Both the position numbers and the translations under genes were made by a program. A stretch of DNA of 21,692 nucleotides from a virus, in the IMG/VR virus record IMGVR_UViG_3300046836_000075, positions 1 through 21,692 of that record; one strand, given 5' to 3'. This document shows positions 14,727-21,529 of this stretch, piece by piece. The notes beneath the pieces were generated by a model, which searched no databases, was not told the origin of the DNA, and saw only the letters and a list, made by a program, of their open reading frames with translations. Within the stretch, counting starts at the first letter, position 1. Every line of letters starts with the position of its first letter.

Positions 14727-15400
14727 CACTTAACTCCCCATACGCATTGGATAGGCGTACCGGCTGAAAGCCCAACGCTAGCGGGATCGAACATGCTTAC
14801 ATCAACGTGTCCACCCGGATCTGCTGCGATGAAAGCCGCGGTTGCCGTCCAATCCTGATAGCGCGTTACGCCATCCGTCGACCAAATCTGGATACGCTGG
14901 CCTACCTGCATCTTGGTCCAGTCGATGTTGACCCACGCTGATCCAAAGCTAATATACAAGGTATCAGTAGGGTTTACCGGATCATTGTAGGTAGAACCAA
15001 TCAAGTTTGGACCATGCGCCCACGAATCCCACGTTACGAGGTCCATTAGGATAGTTGGCGCCGGAGGCACGACGACCTCGACGGTCGGCGGTTGACCTAC
15101 ACGAGGCTCAGCGGTCATTCGAAATTTGCCGGTATCGAAGGATGAAGTCCCAAAGAAGAATCCGTAGTCCTGCGTGACGGTTCCTTGATCGGGGACCTGC
15201 TGCTGCGTCGGATTCGGCCTCTCGTTCTCGGGGAGCCGTAGCTGCTCCATGAAGTCAGAGGCAGCCAGTTCGTCCGCACACTTCATATCCACGAGGACCT
15301 TGTACTTATAATGGCGGACCATCTCAGTCTGGGGGAAGTCCAGACCGCAGATGGCACACTCGGCCCACGAGGACTTGGCGTATCGTGCGTATTGGCTCAC
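14726..15400 (-). CDS. Hypothetical protein with N-terminal Cys cluster
   Basis: This 224-aa protein starts at a GTG; no ATG is available nearby. Residues C15, C18, H30 and C41 (ECAICGLDFPQTEMVRHY... MKCADE) could bind zinc, similar to the CxxCG(L)DFP start often seen in phage late genes. Residues 55-115 are polar and Pro-rich. The C-terminal half is beta-rich with many Trp (WDSWAHGPNLIGS, YISFGSAWVNIDWTKM) and resembles a carbohydrate- or structural-type beta-sandwich. It lies directly before the 620-aa fibre gene, to which it is joined by TGATG. It may be part of the fibre attachment set; no named family is recognised. Confidence 0.6.
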   Translation of the reverse strand: MSQYARYAKSSWAECAICGLDFPQTEMVRHYKYKVLVDMKCADELAASDFMEQLRLPENERPNPTQQQVPDQGTVTQDYGFFFGTSSFDTGKFRMTAEPRVGQPPTVEVVVPPAPTILMDLVTWDSWAHGPNLIGSTYNDPVNPTDTLYISFGSAWVNIDWTKMQVGQRIQIWSTDGVTRYQDWTATAAFIAADPGGHVDVSMFDPASVGLSAGTPIQCVWGVK

Positions 15401-15411
15401 GGCTATGGGAT

Positions 15412-15439
15412 TTCAGATTGCGTGAAAACTGAATTGTCA
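15412..15439 (-). promoter_or_regulatory. Shared inverted repeat in a late-operon gap
   Basis: This gap of 36 nt is one of only two stretches over about 20 nt between late genes. On the + strand it reads TTCAGATT, 9 nt, then CTGAATTGTCA, which includes the TTCAG/CTGAA inverted repeat. The same order, TTCAGATT then CTGAAATGTCA, is found at 1461-1481. The element lies upstream of the 224-aa gene and overlaps the stop codon of the DUF3008 gene. It might be a promoter or operator for the tail genes, or a processing hairpin. Function is unknown. Confidence 0.3.
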
Positions 15440-15571
15440 CTTCTTCTTGGTCTTGCTGGCGAATTCTTTGAGCTGCTTCTCGCTCATGCCGGTCTTCGTT
15501 TTCTTACCGGCTCTTTTACGCGCCAACTCACTTCCCATGAAGCGACGTTGCTTTGGCGTTTCGGAGGGCAT
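15437..15571 (-). CDS. DUF3008 family small basic protein
   Basis: This 44-aa protein, MPSETPKQRRFMGSELARKR followed by AGKKTKTGMSEKQLKEFA, closely matches the short DUF3008 pattern (MP.k...QRFMG.ELARKR.G..T.TGMSE.QL.EFA). It is very basic and starts at an ATG in a TGATG overlap with the upstream gene. DUF3008 proteins are common near phage and prophage structural genes. No role is established that I know of; the charge suggests binding to nucleic acid or to an acidic partner such as the scaffold. The motif match makes it certain as a gene. Confidence 0.85.
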   Translation of the reverse strand: MPSETPKQRRFMGSELARKRAGKKTKTGMSEKQLKEFASKTKKK

Positions 15572-15876
15572 CAGTCAGTCTCGCCTTCGGCCCAGTCAGG
15601 ACCAGAACGACGCTCCTGCATGATTAGAGTTCCAGCTCCACCTGTGGTAGCTACTTGATACCAAGGTGAAACCGGGCACTTCGTTGGATCAATACTGGTG
15701 ACCTGGCCAACAGGAGCCGTCTGAGCGACTGGCGTACTCCACGGTCCCGTTGGACTCAGGCCACCAGCTATCGTTGCAGTCCCGGCTGCCATGAACAGCG
15801 AAACCGGAACCGCTGACCGTCCGTCAACCGTTGCAGTGGCGCCCGAGTTCAGCTTGATTCTATATTGGTGGAGCAT
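15571..15876 (-). CDS. Hypothetical beta-rich small protein
   Basis: This 101-aa protein has the Shine-Dalgarno AGGAGA about 5 nt before its ATG. It begins MLHQYRIKLNSGATATVDGR, a strand-turn-strand pattern, followed by many Thr, Gly, Pro and Ala residues (GTATIAGGLSPTGPWSTPVA). The last third is polar with charged residues (QERRSGPDWAEGETD). No transmembrane or catalytic motif was seen. It lies two genes after the capsid, between the 245-aa protein and the DUF3008 gene, so a head decoration or fibre role is possible but unproven. I do not recognise the family. Confidence 0.55.
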   Translation of the reverse strand: MLHQYRIKLNSGATATVDGRSAVPVSLFMAAGTATIAGGLSPTGPWSTPVAQTAPVGQVTSIDPTKCPVSPWYQVATTGGAGTLIMQERRSGPDWAEGETD

Positions 15877-15885
15877 GGTTATCTC

Positions 15886-16623
15886 CTAACTGAGCGCGTA
15901 CGTCATCCAGTTGGCAGCAACGTCGAACTTCGGTGTATTCGTAGCGTCGATGTACAACGCTATCGCGGTCTTGTGATCGCCACTGAGCAGGATGATCGCC
16001 CCCGACTTGCCCGCGGATTCGACCACGAGAGCCTCACTGTCGTCGTCGTAACCGAAGACAGTCCTGCCATCCCGGCGGTTGCCCAAGGAGCCTGAGCCGG
16101 CTGGGATCGTCAGAGCCATGTGATTGGTTGGATCGCCAGCCGCCCACGCGACCTCGTCACCATAGCAGAGTTGAGGCGTCGCGCCTTCTGTGATGTAGAA
16201 GTACATGATCTTCGAGCTAGCGGAGTACATGATCCCAAAGGCTGGCAGGTTCGCGTTGTTCGCGGTGAACTTGGGACCACAGACCTTCACGGAGCTCGAG
16301 ACTCGATCGGAGCCTAGAACCGTTACGCCTCGAACCCCGCTAGGATCCCACGGAGATGTGGGAATAGCGGTGCCGATCGCGACGCCAGTACCGGGGCTTG
16401 TCATGACCTCGGTGACACCACCGATCCGGGGGGTAACGGTAGTGGTGCCATCGAGGTAGATGTAGTATTCGGCGGGGTTATTCGGCGAAGGGCCGGCGGG
16501 ACTAGGACCCCCACCCCGGCCCATCACCAACACCCCGCAGGTGGACAGCTTCGACTGGATCCCGATTGCGCTAACTGCGCGCTCGGAACCCAGAGCTGTC
16601 ACCTTGCGAGGATACTTGATCAT
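15886..16623 (-). CDS. Hypothetical structural protein after the capsid gene
   Basis: The 245-aa product starts at MIKYPRKVTALGSERAV. The ATG overlaps the capsid TGA (TGATG), with GGAGG 6 nt before. Earlier starts in the same frame lie inside the capsid gene and are rejected. The sequence is beta-rich and low in charge. A short internal repeat, VTALGSERAVS at 8-18 and VTVLGSDRVSS at 100-110, suggests two related N-terminal segments. Residues 37-50 are Gly/Pro/Ser-rich, likely a hinge. The C-terminal part (TVFGYDDDSEALVVESAGKS, then AIILLSGDHKTAIALYID) looks like a beta-sandwich. The position next to the capsid suggests a head-associated protein. I do not recognise a family. Confidence 0.6.
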   Translation of the reverse strand: MIKYPRKVTALGSERAVSAIGIQSKLSTCGVLVMGRGGGPSPAGPSPNNPAEYYIYLDGTTTVTPRIGGVTEVMTSPGTGVAIGTAIPTSPWDPSGVRGVTVLGSDRVSSSVKVCGPKFTANNANLPAFGIMYSASSKIMYFYITEGATPQLCYGDEVAWAAGDPTNHMALTIPAGSGSLGNRRDGRTVFGYDDDSEALVVESAGKSGAIILLSGDHKTAIALYIDATNTPKFDVAANWMTYALS

Positions 16624-17534
16624 CAGACCCCTCCGGACGACCCGTAGAGGTTGCGCCACTCCGAGCAGCCGGCGCTGAGACGCTGCGTGCACTTGAACTT
16701 CGCATCGCCAGTGTCGAAGTCGTCGCCGTTCTGCAGGGTGATCTGCCGACGGTTGAACATGACGAGTCCGTCCTCGGAGTCCTTGTCGCTGATGACCCAC
16801 CATGCGTCCGGATCGGTGAGGTACCGCGACCAGATCGGCGTGAGCCGACCCTTGAGCGGGTTGACCTCGTTGTTCGCGGTGAACGGCCGGTACTCGGACT
16901 CGAGCAGCTCGGTCACGAGGAACAGGTCGCTCGGATGGAACAGGAGGGTTCGCGGCTCGACATCGACGGGTAGCCGCTGATCGTCGACCATCGTGTTGAA
17001 GTTCAGGATCGCCGCCTCGAGTGCCGCGTAGCTGATATCGACATCGTTGGTCGGCCGGTTCGCCAACACGCCACCTCCAAGGAGGTTGTGCGTGGTGGAG
17101 ACGAGAGGCTGGAGGACGCCCTTCTTCGGGAAGCCGTACTCCGTGGTGAAGGAGTTGTTCACCACATTGAAACAGAGGACTTCCCGAGCGACGAGAGCGG
17201 AACGCTTGAGAGCGCGCCCGTTCTTTTTGATCACGTCGTACAGGTCGTCTTCGAGCATCTCCTCCGAAGCCCGGAAGCCCTGACCGAAGGTCAGGTGAGT
17301 GAACCGCTTCGGTTCACCCTGGATCATGTCCTGGTAGATGATCGGAGTGCCCTGAGGCTTGAGGGGCTGGACGCCGAGGGCAGCGACTTCCAGGTTTTCC
17401 TCCCACGCGCGGGACGAGGTCTCGACCTTGAAGATCCTCTCGTACTCGGTTGGCGCGTCCTTCTTGTACAGGAAGAACACGTTTCGCACGCCGGGGACGA
17501 GTAGCCTACTGAATGCACCAGTTACGGCTGCCAT
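16623..17534 (-). CDS. Major capsid protein (HK97-fold type)
   Basis: This 303-aa protein has a TGATG start with GGAGG 6 nt upstream. The pattern fits a compact HK97-fold capsid subunit. There is an N-terminal segment, an extended-loop region (FKVETSSRAWEENLEVAALG), a spine-type helix at about 87-125 with FRASEEMLEDDLYDVIKKNG, and a later central domain containing VDVEPRTLLFHPSDLFLVTE. The end QRLSAGCSEWRNLYGSSGG is typical of tailed-phage capsid proteins. It follows portal, scaffold and decoration-like genes, which strongly supports the call. Third codon positions are unusually C/G-rich compared with neighbours, consistent with high expression. The short length suggests no N-terminal maturation domain, in line with a separate scaffold gene. 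Confidence 0.85.
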   Translation of the reverse strand: MAAVTGAFSRLLVPGVRNVFFLYKKDAPTEYERIFKVETSSRAWEENLEVAALGVQPLKPQGTPIIYQDMIQGEPKRFTHLTFGQGFRASEEMLEDDLYDVIKKNGRALKRSALVAREVLCFNVVNNSFTTEYGFPKKGVLQPLVSTTHNLLGGGVLANRPTNDVDISYAALEAAILNFNTMVDDQRLPVDVEPRTLLFHPSDLFLVTELLESEYRPFTANNEVNPLKGRLTPIWSRYLTDPDAWWVISDKDSEDGLVMFNRRQITLQNGDDFDTGDAKFKCTQRLSAGCSEWRNLYGSSGGV

Positions 17535-17995
17535 CAGGCGCCTCCACTCGGAGTCCGAGTAGACGCAGCCATCTTGAAGTAGACGGTCTGGAGCTGCGCT
17601 AGCGGGCTATACGGGCCAATGCCCGTGATGATGCAGGTGCCGGTGGTGCCCTGCGAAGTATTGTCGACGATCCACCCCAGGGTGCCGTCCTTCACGAGAT
17701 TGTAGGTGTCACCGACAATCGTGTCGGTCTTCTGTGCACCCTTCATCACGCTCTGTAGCGTAATGTCGTCGTTGTTCATCAATACGATGACCTTGTTTGC
17801 CGGGTCACGTACCGTGTAGAGATGCCCGTTCTCCTGGGCAAAGCCCAAGAAGGGACCGGCTGCTGCCGCTTCCGCTGCACCTGTCGCCAAAGCGAAGGTC
17901 AACGGAGCCCCCACCTCGAACGATTGAGTGATCGCCTCCATGAAGCTTGCTAGAAGAGGCGGTCCCCCAGTCGTCGACTGAGCTACTTGAAGCAT
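17534..17995 (-). CDS. Putative head decoration / stabilisation protein
   Basis: This 153-aa protein lies directly before the capsid gene, with a 1-nt stop/start overlap. It begins MLQVAQSTTGGPPLLASFME and has the motif FEVGAPLTFALATGAAEAAA, then a GFAQENG step and several strands (IVLMNNDDITLQSVM, YNLVKDGTLGWIVDN), ending with YFKMAAS. This order matches the small beta-barrel proteins that often sit beside phage capsid genes and decorate or stabilise the head. The pattern 'F.VG..L...' then 'G...' then 'Y.L......W.VDN' then 'Y..PLA..' is common in them. No catalytic motif. Assignment is by pattern and position. Confidence 0.65.
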   Translation of the reverse strand: MLQVAQSTTGGPPLLASFMEAITQSFEVGAPLTFALATGAAEAAAAGPFLGFAQENGHLYTVRDPANKVIVLMNNDDITLQSVMKGAQKTDTIVGDTYNLVKDGTLGWIVDNTSQGTTGTCIITGIGPYSPLAQLQTVYFKMAASTRTPSGGA

Positions 17996-17998
17996 AGC

Positions 17999-18451
17999 TT
18001 AGCCTTTCTTACTGGATGAAGTTGATTCGTTGAATTGGCTTTCGGTCATCTGTCCACTGTAAGAGCCCTTGCCCTCTTCCTGGAACGCTCGGCCTTGCAC
18101 TTCACCCTTGAATTGGTCGAACACGGCTCTCATCGAGCGCCGCTCTTGCAAAAGCTCGTTGCGCTTCACGATTCGTGCGTGCCTTTCGAGCGGAATCCGA
18201 GCGAGGACCACATCGCTGAACCGACGAGTCGTATCCAGCTGTGCTCCGCGCTTTATTGGCGTAGTTTCGGTGATGACGAGCTGCTCCTCGTCCTTATCGC
18301 CAACGATTTCGTAGCCCTGGGACTTTTTGACGGCCAAATTCCGCTCGTTGATGTTGAGGAAGCGGTATTTGTAGCCCGGCTTCGGGTTTTTGACCTCGAA
18401 CGGCTTGAATTGCTCTTGATCCAGCTCATCCAGGGTCAGTTCGACGCCCAT
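17999..18451 (-). CDS. Conserved-looking phage protein between scaffold and head genes
   Basis: This 150-aa protein starts in a TAATG overlap with the scaffold stop. Residues 20-50 (VKNPKPGYKYRFLNINERNL, then KKSQGYEIVG) form a pattern often seen in phage genes next to the capsid: 'PGY.YR(F/W)LN....N......GYE.V'. The middle is strand-rich and contains DVVLARIPLERHARIVKRNE, and the C-terminus is a charged helix with a Ser-rich tail. No known domain function is recalled. It may be a minor head component or an assembly factor. The opposite strand also holds a long open frame here, but operon continuity favours this strand. Confidence 0.6.
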   Translation of the reverse strand: MGVELTLDELDQEQFKPFEVKNPKPGYKYRFLNINERNLAVKKSQGYEIVGDKDEEQLVITETTPIKRGAQLDTTRRFSDVVLARIPLERHARIVKRNELLQERRSMRAVFDQFKGEVQGRAFQEEGKGSYSGQMTESQFNESTSSSKKG

Positions 18452-19161
18452 TAGAATGGCTCCTCTTCGGTTTCGCCCCTCTCAGCGGGAGTTTTGCTCT
18501 TGACCCACTCCTCTTCGGTCATTCCGAAGCCCTTTGCGAACGCCTTTTCCGTTTCGGTGAGGCGAACCCGGCGACCGGAACCGTTCGAACCGCCAACCAG
18601 GGTGCCACGACCCTCCAGTTGGGACCGCTTCTCGGCCTCCTCCTTGGCTTTCATGCCCTTCTCGACCAACTTATCGACGTGTTTGCCCCGAATGTAATTG
18701 AGACCTTCCTCCCAGGAGCCCGGCTTGGCCTTCGTGGACATCGACATCGGCTGCATGAAGGCGTCGATCTCCTTGCCGAACTCCTGCCAGTCGTCCTTGT
18801 TACGATCTATGAAGGCTTGACGGATGATCTTCGCTTGGGTGTCGAGATGCTCATGAAGAACAGGACCCATCCGAGCAGCGAAGTGTCGATCGAGAAGCCC
18901 GACGGGATTTTCCTTGAACTCTTGGATGAGCTCTTCTGCCGAGGCGAGCTGCTCGGCCGGCGGGGTGTTCGCGGCTTCGGCATTTTGGCCCATCCTCGAT
19001 ACCAGATCGACCAGGTATCGCTTGGCCTGATCCGCGTCCGCCGCATGTGCGGTGGCCCGAGCCTCGGCCTGTTCGGCCCGCGCCTTTAGCGCGGAGGTAT
19101 CTTCGGCTGCCGGCTGCGCCGGTTCAGCTGTCGTAGTCGCCGGCGTCGTGTCGTCTGGCAT
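18451..19161 (-). CDS. Capsid scaffolding protein
   Basis: This 236-aa protein has a GGAG Shine-Dalgarno 8 nt before its ATG. It is acidic, rich in Ala, Glu and Lys, and mostly helical. An unstructured Thr/Pro/Ala N-terminus precedes a coiled-coil (SALKARAEQAEARATAHAAD), a central helical part with DDWQEFGKEIDAFMQPMSMS, and a C-terminal basic and acidic part containing GSGRRVRLTETEKAFAKGFG. Scaffolds of tailed phages direct capsid assembly and carry a basic C-terminal capsid-binding helix, and the gene lies in the expected place between portal and capsid. It overlaps the upstream 86-aa gene by 38 nt. A protease function is unlikely as no catalytic motif is seen. Confidence 0.8.
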   Translation of the reverse strand: MPDDTTPATTTAEPAQPAAEDTSALKARAEQAEARATAHAADADQAKRYLVDLVSRMGQNAEAANTPPAEQLASAEELIQEFKENPVGLLDRHFAARMGPVLHEHLDTQAKIIRQAFIDRNKDDWQEFGKEIDAFMQPMSMSTKAKPGSWEEGLNYIRGKHVDKLVEKGMKAKEEAEKRSQLEGRGTLVGGSNGSGRRVRLTETEKAFAKGFGMTEEEWVKSKTPAERGETEEEPF

Positions 19162-19384
19162 CTTCAGTCTCCACTATTTCGGTTGCCACATCTTGTTTGA
19201 GCTCGAGTAACTGATCTATTACTCGTATACCAGCTCGAGTTTCGATAAATTGCTCCCAGTTATCAGACTCCAGGAGCTCCCCCATTGCCGCCTCCCGGAG
19301 GGAGCATAGGCGGTCCAGCAGCGCCTGGACCACCGGGCCCTGGAGGGCCTCCCATAGCTCCCGGAGGTCCTTGAATCCCTCCAT
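19124..19384 (-). CDS. Small helical protein overlapping the portal tail
   Basis: This 86-aa protein begins MEGFKDLRELWEALQGPVVQ and contains the pattern SDNWEQFIETRAGIRVIDQL, much like small proteins in many phages between portal and capsid (about 'W.EF...RG.I.ALR.L'). An ideal AGGAGG (19390-19395) lies 5 nt before the ATG and is itself part of the portal Pro/Gly codons. The first 41 codons overlap the portal 3' end out of frame and the last 12 overlap the scaffold start. It is a single amphipathic helix pair by eye. The role is unknown; an assembly factor linked to portal or scaffold is plausible. Confidence 0.7.
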   Translation of the reverse strand: MEGFKDLRELWEALQGPVVQALLDRLCSLREAAMGELLESDNWEQFIETRAGIRVIDQLLELKQDVATEIVETEDARRHDAGDYDS

Positions 19385-21146
19385 TTGGTCCTCCTGGCAT
19401 TCCAGGTTGTTGTTGCGGTGGTTGGAACGACTGCATCAGATCCGGTATATCTACCGGCGGCTGATCGAAGGTCATCATGGTTCGCTTGACAAGCTCAGTG
19501 AGCGATTCCATGTATTTGGCGGTATAGTCTTTGACCTGCGGCGGGATCTGTGGATTCGCGAGGAGCATGGCGGCCTGCTGACCGGCTTGCAAGTTTTGAG
19601 TTAGCATCTGGAGCAACTGAAGCAAACCAGCTTGCTCGACCTGCTTGTTGATCGTGGCGCTCGAGGCGGTAAGGGAGAAGCCTAGCATGTTTGAGATGAT
19701 CTCATCGGGCATGTCGAACGCAAACTCAGTCATTGCTCCCTGCGGACCTTGCGTAACATACGAGAGCCCTTTGGGACGGTATTGGTGGTTAAGTTCGAAT
19801 AGCATTCGACCAATTGCTCCGTAAGACTCACGCATGTCTCTAACATTGAGATCGAATCGTCGATTACCTTCCTGGATGATCGCAAGAGTTCCAGTTGCCG
19901 TCGCACGGTCGCCGATAGCTGACGATTCTCGTCCAAGAGAATAATCGCTAATTCCTGAGCGTCTTTCGGCATAGGCCATCACCGAGACTTCGAGCTGTCT
20001 CATGCTGTTGTAGACTTCGCCCATCTGCATCACTTTGATGTCAGATTCGGGGTTAGGAGTAGTCAACATTCTGCCAGGCCAGATGCGCGTGTCAGCCTTG
20101 ACTACTCCTCGCTTTCCGAGGAACCAACGAGTGTTGGCGAGAGTCGCGTTGTCAAGTTGCTGGCAGTGGATCGTAGAGACCTCATCCTGCATGAACTTGA
20201 GCTGATCGACGATGCCGTATCCCTCGGACTTCGATCCCCGAAGTTCGACGAAGCGTGTTTTCACATAAGGCACCCCTCCTGTAAAGAGCGGGTTATAGAT
20301 GCACCTCATGATCGTCTTGGTTGGCCGGTGATATGTGACGACGATGGAAACCGGAGGCTTTCTCGGGCCTTCGAGGGGAAACTGGAGCCACAGTTCGTAA
20401 AAGCGATTCAGCTTTACGCGGAACGCGTTCTCATAGTTCTTGGTCTGGTTCAGACGCTCTTGCGGATTCTCCTTGGAATCGATGACGGTCTCGACATCTT
20501 TGTAAACTCCGTCGAGGTACTTCATGCGGAGCGTACCATCGGTAGCGTCGATAACCTGGCCCATCCATTCGGCATCAAACGGATTATCTACCCCGACCTG
20601 TGTTAGCATCTGGGATATCGGGATGTAGTAGACGTTAGGCTTCTTGGTCGTTATGTCGTAATAGCTGTGGTCTTGCGGGTTCCAAACCCGGCGCGATTGA
20701 ACGTCCCAGATGATTTTGAGCCACGACCAGCCTAGCTGGACCGTTTCAATAGCGTTAGATTTGACCGCGGTGTACATATCGAATTCCGTTTGCCGGGACC
20801 ATTCCATCTGGCCCTCAACTGACTTCGAGATGTCGGCCATGCGCGGATTGATAGCACGCACGGACCAAAAGGGCTGTACACCGAAGATAGTGTTAACGAT
20901 CCTGGCGACAATTGAGTCGACGGTAATTCCGATAGAAGGAATGACGAGGTTAGCTGCGCCGCGCCAGGGGAAGGTCTTGATCTTCGTTTTCGGTTCCGCC
21001 TTGTAGAACCTATCACACTCGTCCACCCTATCGAGAAGTTTGTCATTCTCGATTAGAGCCTCCTCGAGTTCCGGATCAATGTACGCTTGTAGGCGCTTGA
21101 CCTGCTCGGAGGTCAAACTAACGTCGATGCCAGGAGAAGCTTCCAT
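19263..21146 (-). CDS. Portal protein
   Basis: The 627-aa product is the twelve-fold head vertex protein through which DNA is packaged and ejected. Evidence includes the N-terminal helix before FPWRGAANLVIPSIGITVDS, the segment TAVKSNAIETVQLGWSWLKI, and the later pattern RRSGISDYSLGRESSAIGDR followed by ATATGTLAIIQEG, which is typical of portals in short-tailed phages. The tail from about residue 570 is Pro/Gly/Gln-rich, unlike the rest, and also encodes the start of the 86-aa gene in another frame. GGAGG lies 8 nt before the ATG, but the nine bases around it are complementary to bases just after the preceding stop codon. The scaffold and capsid genes follow directly. Confidence 0.85.
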   Translation of the reverse strand: MEASPGIDVSLTSEQVKRLQAYIDPELEEALIENDKLLDRVDECDRFYKAEPKTKIKTFPWRGAANLVIPSIGITVDSIVARIVNTIFGVQPFWSVRAINPRMADISKSVEGQMEWSRQTEFDMYTAVKSNAIETVQLGWSWLKIIWDVQSRRVWNPQDHSYYDITTKKPNVYYIPISQMLTQVGVDNPFDAEWMGQVIDATDGTLRMKYLDGVYKDVETVIDSKENPQERLNQTKNYENAFRVKLNRFYELWLQFPLEGPRKPPVSIVVTYHRPTKTIMRCIYNPLFTGGVPYVKTRFVELRGSKSEGYGIVDQLKFMQDEVSTIHCQQLDNATLANTRWFLGKRGVVKADTRIWPGRMLTTPNPESDIKVMQMGEVYNSMRQLEVSVMAYAERRSGISDYSLGRESSAIGDRATATGTLAIIQEGNRRFDLNVRDMRESYGAIGRMLFELNHQYRPKGLSYVTQGPQGAMTEFAFDMPDEIISNMLGFSLTASSATINKQVEQAGLLQLLQMLTQNLQAGQQAAMLLANPQIPPQVKDYTAKYMESLTELVKRTMMTFDQPPVDIPDLMQSFQPPQQQPGMPGGPNGGIQGPPGAMGGPPGPGGPGAAGPPMLPPGGGNGGAPGV

Positions 21147-21149
21147 CAG

Positions 21150-21218
21150 CTCACCCTCCCCAACCAGCGAGGGAATAGGCCGGGGGCGGCCTTTTCTTTG
21201 AAGATCAGAGAGGGTGAG
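21150..21218 (-). promoter_or_regulatory. Portal leader hairpin that may hide the ribosome site
   Basis: On the - strand, CTCACCCTC (21218-21210) begins 1 nt after the stop codon of the previous gene. It is perfectly complementary to GAGGGTGAG (21158-21150), which includes most of the portal Shine-Dalgarno. Up to four more pairs (three G-U wobbles) could extend the stem inward. A second inner stem, AGGCCG/CGGCCT, lies between. A ribosome finishing the upstream gene would cover the first arm and free the ribosome site, so this may couple the two genes. This is inference from pairing alone. Confidence 0.4.
21177..21199 (+). terminator. Terminator-like hairpin facing against the late operon
   Basis: On the + strand, AGGCCG-GGGG-CGGCCT is followed by TTTCTTT, which has the form of an intrinsic terminator, though the stem is short (6 bp). 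It would stop transcription entering antisense to the portal upstream region. The leftward late transcript would read it with an A-run in front, so it would not stop there. It may instead be only the inner part of the portal leader structure. Confidence 0.25.
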
Positions 21219-21219
21219 T

Positions 21220-21360
21220 TCATCGAACCTTCGAGGGCCGGGTGATTTTAGGAGTTAGGACCTTGCCAGTCGAGCTGACTGTTGACTTGTACTTGGTAGC
21301 CATATGTGGCGCAGCCAGCTTGGCCTTCTTACCTTCGGGCCATCCCTTTCGACCTTTCAT
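21220..21360 (-). CDS. Small basic protein upstream of portal
   Basis: From the ATG at 21360 the product has 46 residues, MKGRKGWPEGKKAKLAAPHM followed by a Thr/Ser/Lys stretch; it is strongly basic. GGAGA lies 10 nt before the ATG. The same frame is open further upstream to a GTG at 21462, which would give 80 residues with a Cys-containing N-terminus (RIRCCSRAGKLRCY) and would overlap the previous gene by 11 nt. That longer form would fit the tight packing of this operon but has a poor start context. I do not recognise the family. The stop codon lies just before the hairpin leading to the portal gene. Confidence 0.5.
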   Translation of the reverse strand: MKGRKGWPEGKKAKLAAPHMATKYKSTVSSTGKVLTPKITRPSKVR

Positions 21361-21451
21361 ATACGGTTTGTCTCCATTGAAGATCTGCAGATGGCTCCAG
21401 GACTGGTAACATCGCAGCTTGCCAGCCCTGGAGCAGCACCGAATTCTGACG

Positions 21452-21529
21452 CTACTTCCCACTTTCCTTGGGGATCTTGACAGGACCCGGCTTACCCTTT
21501 CGCTTCTTGCCGACAGCGCCCGCTGGCAT
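21452..21529 (-). CDS. 25-residue basic peptide gene
   Basis: The sequence encodes MPAGAVGKKRKGKPGPVKIP followed by KESGK. Its ATG overlaps the TGA of the upstream gene by one base (TGATG), the same coupling seen at many junctions of this operon. Eight of 25 residues are Lys and one is Arg. Its size is below normal gene-finder limits. The evidence is the stop/start coupling and the coherent composition; there is no independent proof of translation. It could bind nucleic acid or an acidic partner, but no function is known. Confidence 0.45.
   Translation of the reverse strand: MPAGAVGKKRKGKPGPVKIPKESGK

Noticed and set aside
16624-16803. Extension of the 245-aa gene upstream into the capsid gene
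   Set aside because: The TGATG overlap with GGAGG marks the start at 16623; the upstream part only restates capsid codons in another frame and is Arg-rich.
18035-18454. 139-codon open frame on the + strand opposite the 150-aa gene
   Set aside because: The - strand gene has TAATG coupling to the scaffold gene and a recognisable phage pattern; the + strand frame mirrors its codon bias.
19730-19972. 80-codon open frame inside the portal gene, same strand, with a helix-like product
   Set aside because: It lies wholly within the well-supported portal frame, has no good Shine-Dalgarno, and its composition follows from the portal codons.
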